64,000 nt of DNA. It comes from Brevundimonas sp. Its GTDB lineage: Bacteria; Pseudomonadota; Alphaproteobacteria; Caulobacterales; Caulobacteraceae. Of the stretch, positions 1 through 8,622 are shown in pieces. The number at the start of each line of letters is the position of its first letter. Within the stretch, counting starts at the first letter, position 1. The translations under genes were made by a program, and so were the position numbers. The DNA lies in assembly GCA_027531145.1 (NCBI GenBank), contig JAPZRF010000022.1, forward strand, positions 62,001 to 126,000. The letters are read 5' to 3'. Below the pieces are notes generated by a model. The model searched no databases. It saw only the letters and a program-made list of their open reading frames with translations, and had not been told where the DNA came from.

Positions 1-217
1 GGAGATCGCCGACGCCGACGGGACCGTGATCGGCCGCGTCACCTCGGGCGGGCCATCGCCGACGCTGGGGAAGAACATTGCGATGGGCTATGTGCCGCCC
101 GCCTTCGCCGGTCTCGGCACCGCCCTGCGAGTGATCGTCCGCGGCAAGCCGGCTGCCGCCGAGGTGGTGCCCATGCCGTTCGTCGCCCAGCGCTACTCCC
201 GCAAACCCAAGGCCTGA
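1..217 (+). CDS. gcvT: Aminomethyltransferase (glycine cleavage T protein), 3' end only
   Basis: The reading frame is open from the window edge to the stop at 215-217 and gives about 71 C-terminal residues. They match the end of the glycine cleavage T protein, whose C-terminal barrel carries G-rVTSGg-SPtlgk and iamgYVp signatures, seen here as VTSGGPSPTLGK and IAMGYVPP. The protein takes the aminomethyl group from lipoylated H protein and forms methylene-tetrahydrofolate plus ammonia. The stop is 12 nt before gcvH, as expected for a gcvT-gcvH-gcvPA-gcvPB operon. The folate-binding N-terminal part lies outside the window, so completeness cannot be judged. Confidence 0.93.
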   Translation, partial: EIADADGTVIGRVTSGGPSPTLGKNIAMGYVPPAFAGLGTALRVIVRGKPAAAEVVPMPFVAQRYSRKPKA

Positions 218-229
218 GAGGGGCACGCC

Positions 230-595
230 ATGAAGTTCACCAAAGACCACGAATGGGTCCGTCTCGAAGGCGACGTCGCCATCGTCGGCATCACGAAGCA
301 TGCGGCCGAGCAGCTTGGCGACGTGGTGTTCGTCGAGACCCCGGAAGTCGGCAAGACCGTCGAGGCCAAGGCCGGCTTTGCTGTGGTCGAGAGCGTCAAG
401 GCGGCGTCGGACGTTTATGCACCGGTCGATGGCGAGGTGATCGAGGCCAATGACGCCCTCGCCACCGCCCCCGAGACCGTCAACGCCGACCCTGAAGGCG
501 CCGGCTGGTTCGCCAAGATCCGGGTCAGCGACGCCTCGCAGCTCGACGCCCTGATGGATCGCGCCGCCTATGACCAGTACCTGACCACCCTCTGA
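230..595 (+). CDS. gcvH: Glycine cleavage system H protein
   Basis: A 121-residue protein, typical H-protein length. It is the lipoyl carrier that shuttles the aminomethyl group between P, T and L proteins in the cytoplasm. The lipoylation site is visible as ESVKAASD, with Lys57 the predicted lipoylated residue, followed by YAPVDGEV of the lipoyl-domain hairpin. The N-terminal FTKDHEWV is the usual H-protein start. A GAGAGGGG purine run lies just upstream of the ATG. It sits between gcvT and gcvPA in one operon, and nothing in the sequence looks unusual. Confidence 0.97.
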   Translation: MKFTKDHEWVRLEGDVAIVGITKHAAEQLGDVVFVETPEVGKTVEAKAGFAVVESVKAASDVYAPVDGEVIEANDALATAPETVNADPEGAGWFAKIRVSDASQLDALMDRAAYDQYLTTL

Positions 596-620
596 GCCCG
601 GAAAGGCGCGAATCTCCCCC

Positions 621-1964
621 ATGCGCTACCTGCCCCTGACCCCCGACGACCGCGACGCCATGCTGGCGGCCATCGGCGTCGAGACAATCGATGACCTGTT
701 CGTGGACGTGCCGGTCGCCGCGCGGTTGGACGGCCCGGTGGACCTGCCTCGCGTCGCCGGCGAGCTGGAGGTCGAGCGGCAGCTGCAGCGTCTGGCGGCG
801 AAGAATGTGACTGCCGGGTCCGTGCCCTTCTTCTGCGGTGCCGGGGCCTATCGCCACCATGTGCCCGCGACGGTGGATCACATCATCCAGCGGTCGGAGT
901 TCCTGACCAGCTACACGCCCTATCAGCCGGAGATCGCCCAGGGGACGCTGCAGTATCTCTACGAATTCCAGACCCAGGTCGCGAACCTGACCGGGATGGA
1001 GGTCGCCAATGCCAGCCTCTATGACGGCTCCACCGCCATGGCCGAGGGCGTGCTGATGGCCACGCGGGTGACGCGCCGGAACAAGGCGGTGATCTCGGGC
1101 GGGGTGCATCCGCACTATGTCGCGGCGACCGAGACCGTTGTGCACGCCGTCGGCGTCGAGACCGAGGTGTTGCCGGCCGCGATCGACGCCGAGGCGGACG
1201 TGATTGCCCGGATCGGACCGGACACGGCCTGCGTTGTGGTTCAGACGCCCAACGTCTTCGGCACGGCGACGGATGTGACCAAGATCGCCGAGGCGGCCCA
1301 TGCGGCCGGGGCCCTGCTGATCGTCGTCGTCACCGAGGCCGTGTCGATGGGCCTCTTGAAATCTCCGGGCGAGATGGGGGCCGACATCGTCGCCGCCGAG
1401 GGGCAGTCGATCGGCAACGCCCTGAACTATGGCGGGCCCTATGTCGGCCTGTTCGCCTGCAGGCAGAGCCTGATCCGCCAGATGCCCGGCCGTCTCTGCG
1501 GCGAGACGGTGGATGCCGACGGCGAGCGGGGCTTCGTCCTGACCCTGTCGACGCGGGAACAGCACATTCGCCGCGACAAGGCGACCTCCAACATCTGCAC
1601 CAACTCCGGCCTGTGCTGCCTGGCGTTCAGCGTCCACATGAGCCTGCTGGGCGAGACAGGGTTGAGAAAGCTGGCCCTGCTGAACCACGAAAAGGCGCTG
1701 GCGACACGGGATGCGCTGGCCGCCATTCCGGGCGTGGAGGTCCTGACCCCGCGCTTCTTCAACGAGTTCGCCGTGCGCCTGCCGGGGTCGGCGGCCGGGG
1801 TCGTGGAGCAGCTGGCGCAGAGCCAAGTGCTGGCCGGCGTGCCCTACAGCCGCCTGGCCCCTGAAGCCGGCATGGATGATGTCATGCTGGTGGCGGCGAC
1901 GGAGACCACGACGGACGACGACATCAAGGCGTTGGTGGGCGCGCTGACCGCGGTGCTGCCATGA
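621..1964 (+). CDS. gcvPA: Glycine dehydrogenase (decarboxylating) subunit 1
   Basis: A 447-residue protein matching the N-terminal half of glycine decarboxylase in species where the P protein is split into two chains. Visible signatures include [11 protein letters not shown] at the start, [27 protein letters not shown] and YDGSTAMAE. The two subunits form a PLP enzyme that decarboxylates glycine and loads the aminomethyl group onto GcvH. This subunit lacks the PLP lysine, which is in gcvPB. The stop is overlapped by an ATG (1961), but the next gene starts 203 nt further on because a palindromic repeat pair separates the two subunit genes. Confidence 0.96.
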   Translation: MRYLPLTPDDRDAMLAAIGVETIDDLFVDVPVAARLDGPVDLPRVAGELEVERQLQRLAAKNVTAGSVPFFCGAGAYRHHVPATVDHIIQRSEFLTSYTPYQPEIAQGTLQYLYEFQTQVANLTGMEVANASLYDGSTAMAEGVLMATRVTRRNKAVISGGVHPHYVAATETVVHAVGVETEVLPAAIDAEADVIARIGPDTACVVVQTPNVFGTATDVTKIAEAAHAAGALLIVVVTEAVSMGLLKSPGEMGADIVAAEGQSIGNALNYGGPYVGLFACRQSLIRQMPGRLCGETVDADGERGFVLTLSTREQHIRRDKATSNICTNSGLCCLAFSVHMSLLGETGLRKLALLNHEKALATRDALAAIPGVEVLTPRFFNEFAVRLPGSAAGVVEQLAQSQVLAGVPYSRLAPEAGMDDVMLVAATETTTDDDIKALVGALTAVLP

Positions 1965-1983
1965 GGAGCGATGCGCCTCTTCT

Positions 1984-2146
1984 CCCTTCCCCCTCGATGG
2001 AGGAAGGGCCGGGGATGGGGGTGCGGGCACCGTGGCGGCCGGCCGGACGCCTGAGGCGCCAACCCCGTCGACGCCTCCCGCGCCTCGCACTGCAAACCGT
2101 ATCGCACCGCCCCCATCCCAACCCTTCCCCCATCGAGGGGGAAGGG
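1984..2146. repeat. Pair of inverted palindromic repeats between gcvPA and gcvPB
   Basis: Two related arms (1984-2027 and 2104-2146) lie in opposite orientation with about 76 nt between them. Each arm carries its own small palindrome built on CCCTTCCCCC...GGGGGAAGGG, flanked by CCCCCATCCC or its complement. The arms are also near-perfect complements of each other, so the transcript could fold into a stem of about 40 bp. Related CCTTCCC/GGGAGGG elements flank the DUF559 gene near 34135-34667, which suggests a dispersed intergenic palindrome family. No gene or riboswitch-like core was recognised between the arms. Confidence 0.75.
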
Positions 2147-2166
2147 CTTTGCAGCGGAGCCTCCGC

Positions 2167-3738
2167 ATGAGCACCATGAACACCGTCGGCCGTCCGACCA
2201 CCCCGCACGCCGTGCAGACGAAGCCCGCCACCCTGACCGGCGGGCGCGGCCTGTTGCAGGACGAGGCCCTGATCTTCGAGGGCGACGGCTGGGGCAAGAC
2301 CGGCGTCGACCTGCCGGCCCCGGCGACCGACGCCGCCGATCTGGGCGACCTGGTCCGTCGTGATCCGATCGGCCTGCCGGGCCTGAGCGAGCCGGAGGCC
2401 ATGCGCCACTATGTGCGTCTGAGCCAGAAGAACCACGCCATCGACCTGGCCATCTATCCGCTCGGTTCGTGCACGATGAAGCACAACCCGCGCCTCAACG
2501 AGAAGATGGCGCGTATCCCCGGCTTCTCGGACATCCACCCGCTGCAGCCGCAGTCGACGGTGCAGGGCGCGCTGCAGCTGATGGACACCGTGGCCCACTG
2601 GCTCAAGACCCTGACCGGCATGCCGGCGGTGGCCATGTCGCCCAAGGCGGGTGCCCACGGCGAGCTGTGCGGCCTGATGGCCATCCGCGCCGCCCACGAA
2701 GCCTCTGGCGAGCACGCGCAGCGCCGCAAGGTGCTGGTGCCGACCTCTGCCCACGGCACCAATCCCGCGACAGCGGCCTTTGTCGGCTATTCCGTCGTCG
2801 AGGTGGCCCAGACCGAGGATGGCCGTGTCGATGTCGCCGATCTGGCGTCCAAGCTGGGGCCGGACGTGGCGGCCATCATGGTCACCAACCCGAACACCTG
2901 CGGCCTGTTCGAGCGCGACATCCTGGAGATCAGCCGCCTGACGCATGAGGCCGGTGCCTACTTTTACTGCGACGGCGCGAACTTCAACGCCATCGTCGGG
3001 CGGGTGCGTCCGGGCGACCTGGGCGTCGACGCCATGCACATCAACCTGCACAAGACCTTCTCGACGCCGCACGGCGGCGGCGGGCCGGGCGCGGGTCCGG
3101 TGGTGCTGTCCGAAGCCCTCGCGCCTTTCGCTCCGGCTCCGTGGGTCGTGGCCAACGGCGACGGCTTCCGCCTGATCGAGCGCGGCGAGGACGAGGCGGC
3201 CCAGGCCTTCGGCCGCATGTGCGCCTTCAATGGCCAGATGGGCATGTTCGTCCGCGCGCTCAGCTACATGATGAGCCACGGTTCGGACGGCCTGCGCCAG
3301 GTCGCCGAGGACGCGGTGCTGAACGCCAACTACATCAAGGCCCGGCTGTCGGACGTGATGAGCGCCGCCTTCCCGGATGGCCCCTGCATGCACGAGGCCC
3401 TGTTCGACGATGAATGGCTCAGGGGCACCGAGGTCACCACCCTCGACTTCGCCAAGGCGATGATCGACGAGGGCTTCCACCCGATGACCATGTACTTCCC
3501 GCTGGTCGTCCACGGGGCCATGCTGATCGAGCCGACCGAGACGGAGTCGAAGGCCGAGCTGGATCGCTTCATCGAGGCGATGCGGGCTCTGGCGACGGCG
3601 GCGAAGGCCGGCGACATCGACCGCTTCAAGGGGGCACCGTTCCATGCGCCGATGAAGCGGCTGGACGAGACCCGCGCGGCGCGTCAGCCGGTGCTGCGCT
3701 GGACCGCGCCCGAAGGCTCCAATCTGGCGGCGGAGTAA
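2167..3738 (+). CDS. gcvPB: Glycine dehydrogenase (decarboxylating) subunit 2
   Basis: A 523-residue protein when started at ATG 2167, which follows a GCGGAGC ribosome-binding-like stretch. The frame stays open further upstream but only through palindromic repeat sequence, so the longer version is rejected. It is the PLP-bearing half of split glycine decarboxylase. The motif HINLHKTFSTPHGGGGPG contains the Schiff-base lysine (Lys296 by this start), and YPLGSCTMKHNPR is the usual substrate-loop signature. A second in-frame ATG lies three codons in. It completes the gcv operon and acts with GcvPA, GcvH and GcvT in glycine catabolism and one-carbon supply. Confidence 0.96.
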   Translation: MSTMNTVGRPTTPHAVQTKPATLTGGRGLLQDEALIFEGDGWGKTGVDLPAPATDAADLGDLVRRDPIGLPGLSEPEAMRHYVRLSQKNHAIDLAIYPLGSCTMKHNPRLNEKMARIPGFSDIHPLQPQSTVQGALQLMDTVAHWLKTLTGMPAVAMSPKAGAHGELCGLMAIRAAHEASGEHAQRRKVLVPTSAHGTNPATAAFVGYSVVEVAQTEDGRVDVADLASKLGPDVAAIMVTNPNTCGLFERDILEISRLTHEAGAYFYCDGANFNAIVGRVRPGDLGVDAMHINLHKTFSTPHGGGGPGAGPVVLSEALAPFAPAPWVVANGDGFRLIERGEDEAAQAFGRMCAFNGQMGMFVRALSYMMSHGSDGLRQVAEDAVLNANYIKARLSDVMSAAFPDGPCMHEALFDDEWLRGTEVTTLDFAKAMIDEGFHPMTMYFPLVVHGAMLIEPTETESKAELDRFIEAMRALATAAKAGDIDRFKGAPFHAPMKRLDETRAARQPVLRWTAPEGSNLAAE

Positions 3739-3875
3739 CGCACGGGACTCCGTCCCATCACATATCGACTCGCCTTGGCGGTGTGTTATCGTGGAAGGTA
3801 TTGCGGCGAAGAGCGATTCTGCTCCCGCCAGCCGGCCTGCGAAACGACGGTGGCCGGCTCATGGGGAAGGTAACC

Positions 3876-5216
3876 ATGCTGCTGTCCAGGATCGACCGCG
3901 TTCTTTCCGGCGGAGCCGCCAAGGGCGGCCGCGGCGCTGACCCGGCGTCCCCCGAGGGGGGGCAGGCCGCCCGGGCCGAGGCTGCCGGCGTCATCGGCGA
4001 GCGCTTCGAAACCATCCAGGACAGCCTCGACCAGCTGGGCGAGATGGCCCAGCAGTTCGGCCGGTTTGAGTCGCTACTGACCCAGTTGCGACAGCCGCTG
4101 GAGGCCGAGTTCAAGGCCCGGCGCGACAACCATGTCGAGGTCATCAATCTGCGCGCCGGCAATGCCGAGTTGTCCGGCCGACTCGAGGAGGCGGTGGCAG
4201 AGCTGCGCAGCCAGGGTGCCTCGCTGATCCAGGCCGAGACCCGCGCCGACGAGGCCGGGGCCCAGGCCAGCGAGACCGCTGCCGCCCTGCAGGACGCCCG
4301 GCTGGAACTGGACCGGCTGCGCAACCAGCTGTCCCAGGCCACCAACCGGATTGAGGCCTTCGAGGCGTCGGAACGTCTGACCGGTCAGCGCCAGCGCGAG
4401 CTGGAGCAGGACCTCGAAGGCGTGCGCGGCCAGCTGAAGCTGGCCGAGGCGCAGCGGTCCGAGTCCGACAGCGCCCGCATCCAGCTTCAGCGCGACTACG
4501 CGCTGGCGCTGGAGGAGGGCGGGGTGATGCGCCGCCGCGCCGAGGAAGGGGCCGCCGAGATCGCCGCCCTGGCCCGCGCCCTCGCCATCGGCGAGGGCCA
4601 GCTGGCCGCCGAGCGCGCTCGCGCTGCGGCTGAGCAGGCCGAATCCGCCCGCGCGATTCGCGCGCTGGAAAACCAGATCGAGGCCGACCGTTCCGAGCTT
4701 GCCGCCCTCGGCGCGCGCCTCGACGCGGCCACGGCGCGCGCCAATGGCCTCGATGTGCTGAACGCTGAGCAGGGCGTGCGTCTGGCCGAGGTGCAGGCCG
4801 CCGCAACCACGGCCGAGCGTCGCGCCGACACCCTGCAGACCCAACTCGATCGGGCCCTCGAGCGGGTCGCGTCGCTGGAGGCCACCAGCGAGGACGGCCG
4901 TCAGCGTCTGGCGGCCATGGACGTCGCCCGTCTCGCCGCCGTGGATCGCGCCGAGGCGCTGGCCAAGTCGGCCCTGACCCACGACAAGGCCATCGCCCGC
5001 GCCGAGGACCGGATGCTCAGGCTGCAGGCCAAGCTGGCCTCGACGGAGGCAGAGTATCAGGGTCGGGTGAAGGCGCTCAGCGAACAGATCACCGGCCTGC
5101 GCGGCGAGCTGGAAGGGGCCCGGGCGGAGGCGGCGATGAACGCCGCGGCCCTCGATGCGGCCCGTCGCGAGCGGACCGGCCGCCCGGCAGCCGATTCGCA
5201 GGGTGGTGCCGGCTGA
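3876..5216 (+). CDS. Long coiled-coil protein, possibly crescentin-like
   Basis: A 446-residue protein that is almost entirely predicted coiled coil. A short basic, glycine-rich head (MLLSRIDRVLSGGAAKGGRG) is followed from about residue 45 by continuous heptads rich in Ala, Glu, Arg, Gln and Leu. There is no membrane segment, signal peptide or catalytic motif. ATG 3876 is preferred because GGGGAAGG lies 5 nt before it; an in-frame ATG at 3861 would add five residues. A long rod with a short basic head is the layout of crescentin, the Caulobacter cell-curvature filament, but this is recognition by architecture only. A generic SMC-like or cytoskeletal coiled-coil protein is equally possible. 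It lies between the gcv and ruv operons. Confidence 0.6.
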   Translation: MLLSRIDRVLSGGAAKGGRGADPASPEGGQAARAEAAGVIGERFETIQDSLDQLGEMAQQFGRFESLLTQLRQPLEAEFKARRDNHVEVINLRAGNAELSGRLEEAVAELRSQGASLIQAETRADEAGAQASETAAALQDARLELDRLRNQLSQATNRIEAFEASERLTGQRQRELEQDLEGVRGQLKLAEAQRSESDSARIQLQRDYALALEEGGVMRRRAEEGAAEIAALARALAIGEGQLAAERARAAAEQAESARAIRALENQIEADRSELAALGARLDAATARANGLDVLNAEQGVRLAEVQAAATTAERRADTLQTQLDRALERVASLEATSEDGRQRLAAMDVARLAAVDRAEALAKSALTHDKAIARAEDRMLRLQAKLASTEAEYQGRVKALSEQITGLRGELEGARAEAAMNAAALDAARRERTGRPAADSQGGAG

Positions 5217-5292
5217 CGCTTTGGCGGCCTCCGCGCGGGCGACACCAATTGGTCATTGTCCGTCAACCCTCTTTCCGGCATCACTGGAACGG

Positions 5293-5790
5293 ATGGCGAA
5301 CGGACCGACTCGCATTCTGGGGCTTGATCCCGGTCTCCGGCGCACCGGCTGGGGGGTGATCTCCGTCGAGGGCCCGCGCCTGCGCTGGATGGCGCATGGC
5401 GTCGTGGTTCCGCCGGACACCCTGCCGTTCGCCGATCGCCTGCTGGGACTGCTGCAGGGCGTCGGACGGGTCTGCGCCGACCATGGCTGCCATGAGGCGG
5501 CGGTCGAGGAAGTGTTCGTCAACGTCAATCCCGCCTCGACCCTGAAGCTGGGCCAGGCTCGCGGCGCGGTCATTCTCGGCCCGGCCCTGGCCGGCCTGAG
5601 CGTGGCGGAGTACGCACCGAGCCTGGTCAAGAAGGCGGTGGTCGGGGCGGGGCAGGCCGACAAGGCCCAGGTCGCCTTCATGGTGCGGCGGCTTTTGCCC
5701 GGGGCCGGCGAGGTGTCGGCCGACGCCGCCGATGCCCTCGCCGTGGCCATCGCCCACGCCCACTACCGCACGGCCCGGAGAGCAGCGTGA
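5293..5790 (+). CDS. ruvC: Crossover junction endodeoxyribonuclease RuvC
   Basis: A 165-residue RuvC resolvase, the normal family length. It cuts Holliday junctions bound by RuvAB during recombinational repair. The RNase H-like acidic residues are visible: Asp12 in [14 protein letters not shown], the AAVEEVF glutamates, and the C-terminal aspartates in [17 protein letters not shown] 5293 is chosen because the family starts only a few residues before the first catalytic Asp; longer versions run back into the previous gene. The stop overlaps the GTG start of ruvA by 4 nt, implying translational coupling. Confidence 0.96.
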   Translation: MANGPTRILGLDPGLRRTGWGVISVEGPRLRWMAHGVVVPPDTLPFADRLLGLLQGVGRVCADHGCHEAAVEEVFVNVNPASTLKLGQARGAVILGPALAGLSVAEYAPSLVKKAVVGAGQADKAQVAFMVRRLLPGAGEVSADAADALAVAIAHAHYRTARRAA

Positions 5791-6404
5791 TCGGGCGGCT
5801 GCGCGGGGTGCTGGTCGAGGTCGGCGAGACCGACTGCCTGATCGACTGCGGCGGTGTCGGCTATGTCGCGTCGTGCGGTGCGCGCACCCTCCAGCGCCTG
5901 CCGGCACCCGGCGAGGAGACCACCCTCTTTGTCGAGCACCAGTGGTCGGCGGAGCAGGGGCCGCGACTCTACGGCTTCCCGACGCGCGACGAACGGCGCG
6001 CCTTCACCACGTTGATCGCCATCCAGGGCGTTGGCCCCAAGGCCGCCCTGTCGGTGCTCGACGTGCTGCCGCCTGGTGAGCTGGCGGCAGCTGTGGCGCG
6101 CGAGGACAAGGCGGCAGTGGCCCGCGCCAACGGCGTCGGCCCCAAGCTGGCGCTGCGCATTGTCACCGAGCTGAAGGGCAAGCCGTTGGGCGACCCCAGC
6201 TTCACCCCGAGCGCCCCGGGCGTCCACGTCGAGGCGTTGCCGCCGGCCCCCAGCGTGACCGGCGAGGCGATCGCGGCGCTGCTTGGCCTCGGCGTGGCCG
6301 AGGTCAACGCCCGCCGTGCCGTCGACCAGGCCCTGATCCGCCTGGGCGACGAGGCCGCCCTTTCGGCCGTCATCCGCGCCGCCCTGCAGGAGCTGGGGCG
6401 GTGA
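5787..6404 (+). CDS. ruvA: Holliday junction branch migration protein RuvA
   Basis: A 205-residue protein starting at GTG 5787 within the ruvC stop. RuvA tetramers clamp the four-way junction and dock RuvB. The N-terminal OB-fold domain ([19 protein letters not shown]) is followed by the helix-hairpin-helix pair around [14 protein letters not shown] and [17 protein letters not shown] flexible linker precedes the C-terminal RuvB-binding domain ([18 protein letters not shown]). The gap to ruvB is 115 nt and holds a long inverted repeat, so ruvB may be separated from ruvCA by a transcriptional or RNA-structural element. Confidence 0.96.
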   Translation: MIGRLRGVLVEVGETDCLIDCGGVGYVASCGARTLQRLPAPGEETTLFVEHQWSAEQGPRLYGFPTRDERRAFTTLIAIQGVGPKAALSVLDVLPPGELAAAVAREDKAAVARANGVGPKLALRIVTELKGKPLGDPSFTPSAPGVHVEALPPAPSVTGEAIAALLGLGVAEVNARRAVDQALIRLGDEAALSAVIRAALQELGR

Positions 6405-6412
6405 GAGGGGCA

Positions 6413-6501
6413 GTGAAGAGTGCTAGTGAGCAGAAAGGTGAGCAGGGTCGTGCGACGACTCCGGCAGGCGGGCTCACTCCGTGCTCACTAGCACTCTTCA
6501 C
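6413..6501. repeat. Inverted repeat with 20-bp perfect arms between ruvA and ruvB
   Basis: The arms 6413-6432 and 6482-6501 are perfect complements (gtgaagagtgctagtgagca and its reverse complement), separated by 49 nt. Additional GGTGAGC and GGCTCAC repeats lie inside. The same GTGAGC/GCTCAC theme recurs in the intergenic palindromes at 53622-53720 and 60491-60586, so this appears to be one member of a dispersed family. As RNA it would make a strong hairpin, but there is no T-run, so it is not a classical terminator. Confidence 0.8.
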
Positions 6502-6519
6502 CCCCCATCCTGCGGCGCC

Positions 6520-7551
6520 ATGACCGATGACCGCCTCATCTCCGCCGCGCCTGCCCCGGGCGAGGTCCATGACCGGGCCCTGCGGCCGCAGACGCTCGCC
6601 GAGTTCGTCGGCCAGGAGCAGCCGCGCGCCAATCTGAAGGTGTTCATCGACGCCGCCCGGTCGCGCGGCGAGGCGCTGGACCATGTGCTGCTGTTCGGCC
6701 CGCCGGGTCTGGGCAAGACCACGCTCGCGCAGATCGTGGCGCGCGAGCTCGGCGTCGGCTTCCGCGCCACCTCGGGTCCGATCCTGGCCAAGGCCGGCGA
6801 CCTCGCGGCGATCCTGACCAACCTCGAGCCGCGCGACGTCCTGTTCATCGACGAGATCCACCGGCTCAATCCGCAGGTGGAGGAAATCCTGTATCCGGCC
6901 ATGGAGGACCATGTGCTGGACCTGATCATCGGCGAGGGCCCTTCGGCCCGGTCGGTGCGGATCGATCTGGCACCCTTCACCCTGGTCGGGGCGACGACCC
7001 GGGCCGGGCTGCTGGCCACGCCGCTGCGCGACCGCTTCGGCATCCCGCTCCGGCTGGAATTCTACACGCCCGAGGAGCTGGTGCGGGTGGTCAGCGGCGC
7101 GGCGCGCAAGCTGGGCGCGCCGATCGCCGAGGACGGAGCCATGGAGATCGCCCGGCGAGCGCGGGGGACGCCGCGGGTGGCGGGCCGGCTGCTGCGCCGG
7201 GTGCGCGACTTCGCCGCCGCCGACGGGGCGCAGACCATCGACCGGCTGGCCGCGGCCCGGTCGCTGGCCCGGCTGGAGATCGACGAGGCCGGCCTCGACA
7301 GCCTCGACCGCCGGTTCCTGAAGGCCCTGATCGAGAACTACGGCGGCGGCCCGGTCGGCATGGACACTCTCGCTGCCGCCATCGCCGAGGCCCGCGACGC
7401 CGTGGAAGACGTGATCGAGCCCTATCTGCTGCAGCAGGGCTTCATCCAGCGCACCCCGCGCGGTCGTGTCGCCTGCGCGCGGGCCTACGCCCACCTCGGG
7501 CTGGAGGTACCGAAAGCCCCGCCTGCACAAGGTGGTTTGTTTGAGGGATGA
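6520..7551 (+). CDS. ruvB: Holliday junction branch migration helicase RuvB
   Basis: A 343-residue AAA+ motor that drives branch migration with RuvA. Walker A is [12 protein letters not shown], Walker B is [10 protein letters not shown], sensor 1 is [10 protein letters not shown] and the arginine-finger region is PLRDRFG. The winged-helix C-terminus is present ([16 protein letters not shown]). ATG 6520 (MTDDRLIS) is the usual family start; a longer in-frame start at 6481 would read through the inverted repeat. The stop overlaps the ATG of the BrnT-like toxin gene by 4 nt, an unusual downstream neighbour for ruvB. Confidence 0.97.
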   Translation: MTDDRLISAAPAPGEVHDRALRPQTLAEFVGQEQPRANLKVFIDAARSRGEALDHVLLFGPPGLGKTTLAQIVARELGVGFRATSGPILAKAGDLAAILTNLEPRDVLFIDEIHRLNPQVEEILYPAMEDHVLDLIIGEGPSARSVRIDLAPFTLVGATTRAGLLATPLRDRFGIPLRLEFYTPEELVRVVSGAARKLGAPIAEDGAMEIARRARGTPRVAGRLLRRVRDFAAADGAQTIDRLAAARSLARLEIDEAGLDSLDRRFLKALIENYGGGPVGMDTLAAAIAEARDAVEDVIEPYLLQQGFIQRTPRGRVACARAYAHLGLEVPKAPPAQGGLFEG

Positions 7552-7805
7552 TCGACTTCGATCCGGCCAAGGACGAGATCAACCGGCGCAAGCACGGAAT
7601 TTACCTCGCGCGCGCCATTGAGATCGATTTAGGCACAGCGGTTATTCGGATCGACGATCGTCGAGACTACGGCGAGCCACGATGGCGCGCCTATGCTATG
7701 CTTGAGGGCAAGTTGCACATGTTGGCCTTCACGCTCCGCCATGGCGGAGTGCGAGTGATCAGCCTCAGGCGGGCTAACGCCAGGGAGACGAAGCGATATG
7801 GCTGA
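7548..7805 (+). CDS. brnT: BrnT family type II toxin
   Basis: An 85-residue protein with the BrnT (DUF497) pattern: [15 protein letters not shown] at the start, the [20 protein letters not shown] core and [15 protein letters not shown] at the end. BrnT is an RNase with a RelE-like fold that blocks translation and is neutralised by BrnA, which also represses the operon. Here it overlaps ruvB by 4 nt and brnA by 8 nt, so the toxin has no room for its own promoter and should be co-transcribed with ruvB. Its base composition is visibly less GC-rich than its neighbours and it uses the rare TTA codon, suggesting acquisition by transfer. Confidence 0.88.
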   Translation: MIDFDPAKDEINRRKHGIYLARAIEIDLGTAVIRIDDRRDYGEPRWRAYAMLEGKLHMLAFTLRHGGVRVISLRRANARETKRYG

Positions 7806-8073
7806 CCCGAAGTTCAGCCTTGACCCGGACGACTACGAGGATGTCGACATCGACGATCCCGAGAATCCTGAGTGGACCGAAGAGGACTTCGCCAAAGCTC
7901 GTCCGTTGAAGGAAGTTCTTCCGGAACTGTATGAGCAGGTCGCGGCCCAGCAGGACGTCTCTCTCAAGCTCACCCGCCGGACCATCGCCGCCTTCGCGCT
8001 GGAGGGCGATGACTGGCGCGAGCGCATGGCTGAGGCGCTGGAGCGGATTGCGCGGGACAAGTCCGCCGCGTGA
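7798..8073 (+). CDS. brnA: BrnA family antitoxin
   Basis: A 91-residue acidic protein partnering BrnT. The N-terminal half is rich in Asp, Glu and Pro (DPDDYEDVDIDDPENPEW) with WTEEDFAKARPLKEVLPE, which is typical of BrnA. The C-terminal part should provide the ribbon-helix-helix DNA-binding and dimerisation segment (SLKLTRRTIAAFALEGDDW). The family normally autoregulates toxin and antitoxin transcription. It overlaps brnT by 8 nt and ybgC by 4 nt, so the module is welded into the ruvB-ybgC junction with coupled translation on both sides. Confidence 0.82.
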   Translation: MADPKFSLDPDDYEDVDIDDPENPEWTEEDFAKARPLKEVLPELYEQVAAQQDVSLKLTRRTIAAFALEGDDWRERMAEALERIARDKSAA

Positions 8074-8522
8074 CCGACCTGCCCACCCACGGCCGCTTTG
8101 ACGGCCGCGCCCATCTGCTGCCGGTGCGGGTCTATTACGAGGACACCGACTTCACCGGCGTGGTCTATCACGCCAACTACGTCCGCTACTTCGAGCGTGG
8201 GCGGTCGGACTTCCTGCGGGCGGTCGGCATCGGCCATGCCGAGTTGCTGGAGGCGGAGTCGCCGCTGGCCTTCGTCGTGTCGCGCATGGAGCTGGCGTTC
8301 GTGAAGCCGGCCCGGATCGACGACGCCCTGGTGGTGCGCACCCTGTACGAGGCGGTGCGGGGGCCGCGGCTGATCATCCGCCAGGCAATCGAGCGTGCGG
8401 GGGAGGTACTGACCCGGGCCGAGGTCGAGGCGGTCTGTATTCACCTCGACGGCCGGCCGCGGCGTCCGTCGGCGGCACTTGTCGAGAAAGTGAAGCCCTG
8501 GCTGGACCCGTCGCAGGCGTAA
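8070..8522 (+). CDS. ybgC: Acyl-CoA thioesterase YbgC (Tol-Pal associated)
   Basis: A 150-residue hot-dog-fold thioesterase. The 4HBT signature with its catalytic Asp is visible as VYYEDTDFTGVVYHANYVRY. The enzyme hydrolyses acyl-CoA or acyl-ACP thioesters in the cytoplasm, and in proteobacteria it regularly opens the tol-pal cluster. The start is GTG 8070, overlapping the brnA stop by 4 nt. About 100 nt separate it from tolQ. Confidence 0.93.
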   Translation: MTDLPTHGRFDGRAHLLPVRVYYEDTDFTGVVYHANYVRYFERGRSDFLRAVGIGHAELLEAESPLAFVVSRMELAFVKPARIDDALVVRTLYEAVRGPRLIIRQAIERAGEVLTRAEVEAVCIHLDGRPRRPSAALVEKVKPWLDPSQA

Positions 8523-8622
8523 GCCGTCGACGAGTCGGCCCCGCCCCGCTACACGCGCCACAGAAAGGCCTTGCAGCTCCGCTGGATAGGTCAGACGTCT
8601 CCTCTACGAACGCGAGCCCTGC

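Noticed and set aside
1965-2166. Possible glycine riboswitch between gcvPA and gcvPB
   Set aside because: The sequence is a palindromic repeat pair. No glycine-aptamer core was seen, and such switches lie before gcvT, outside this window.
525-2402. Long minus-strand open frame of about 625 codons opposite gcvPA/gcvPB
   Set aside because: It is antisense to well-supported glycine decarboxylase genes, is Arg/Gly/His-rich as expected of a GC-rich shadow frame, and has no family resemblance.
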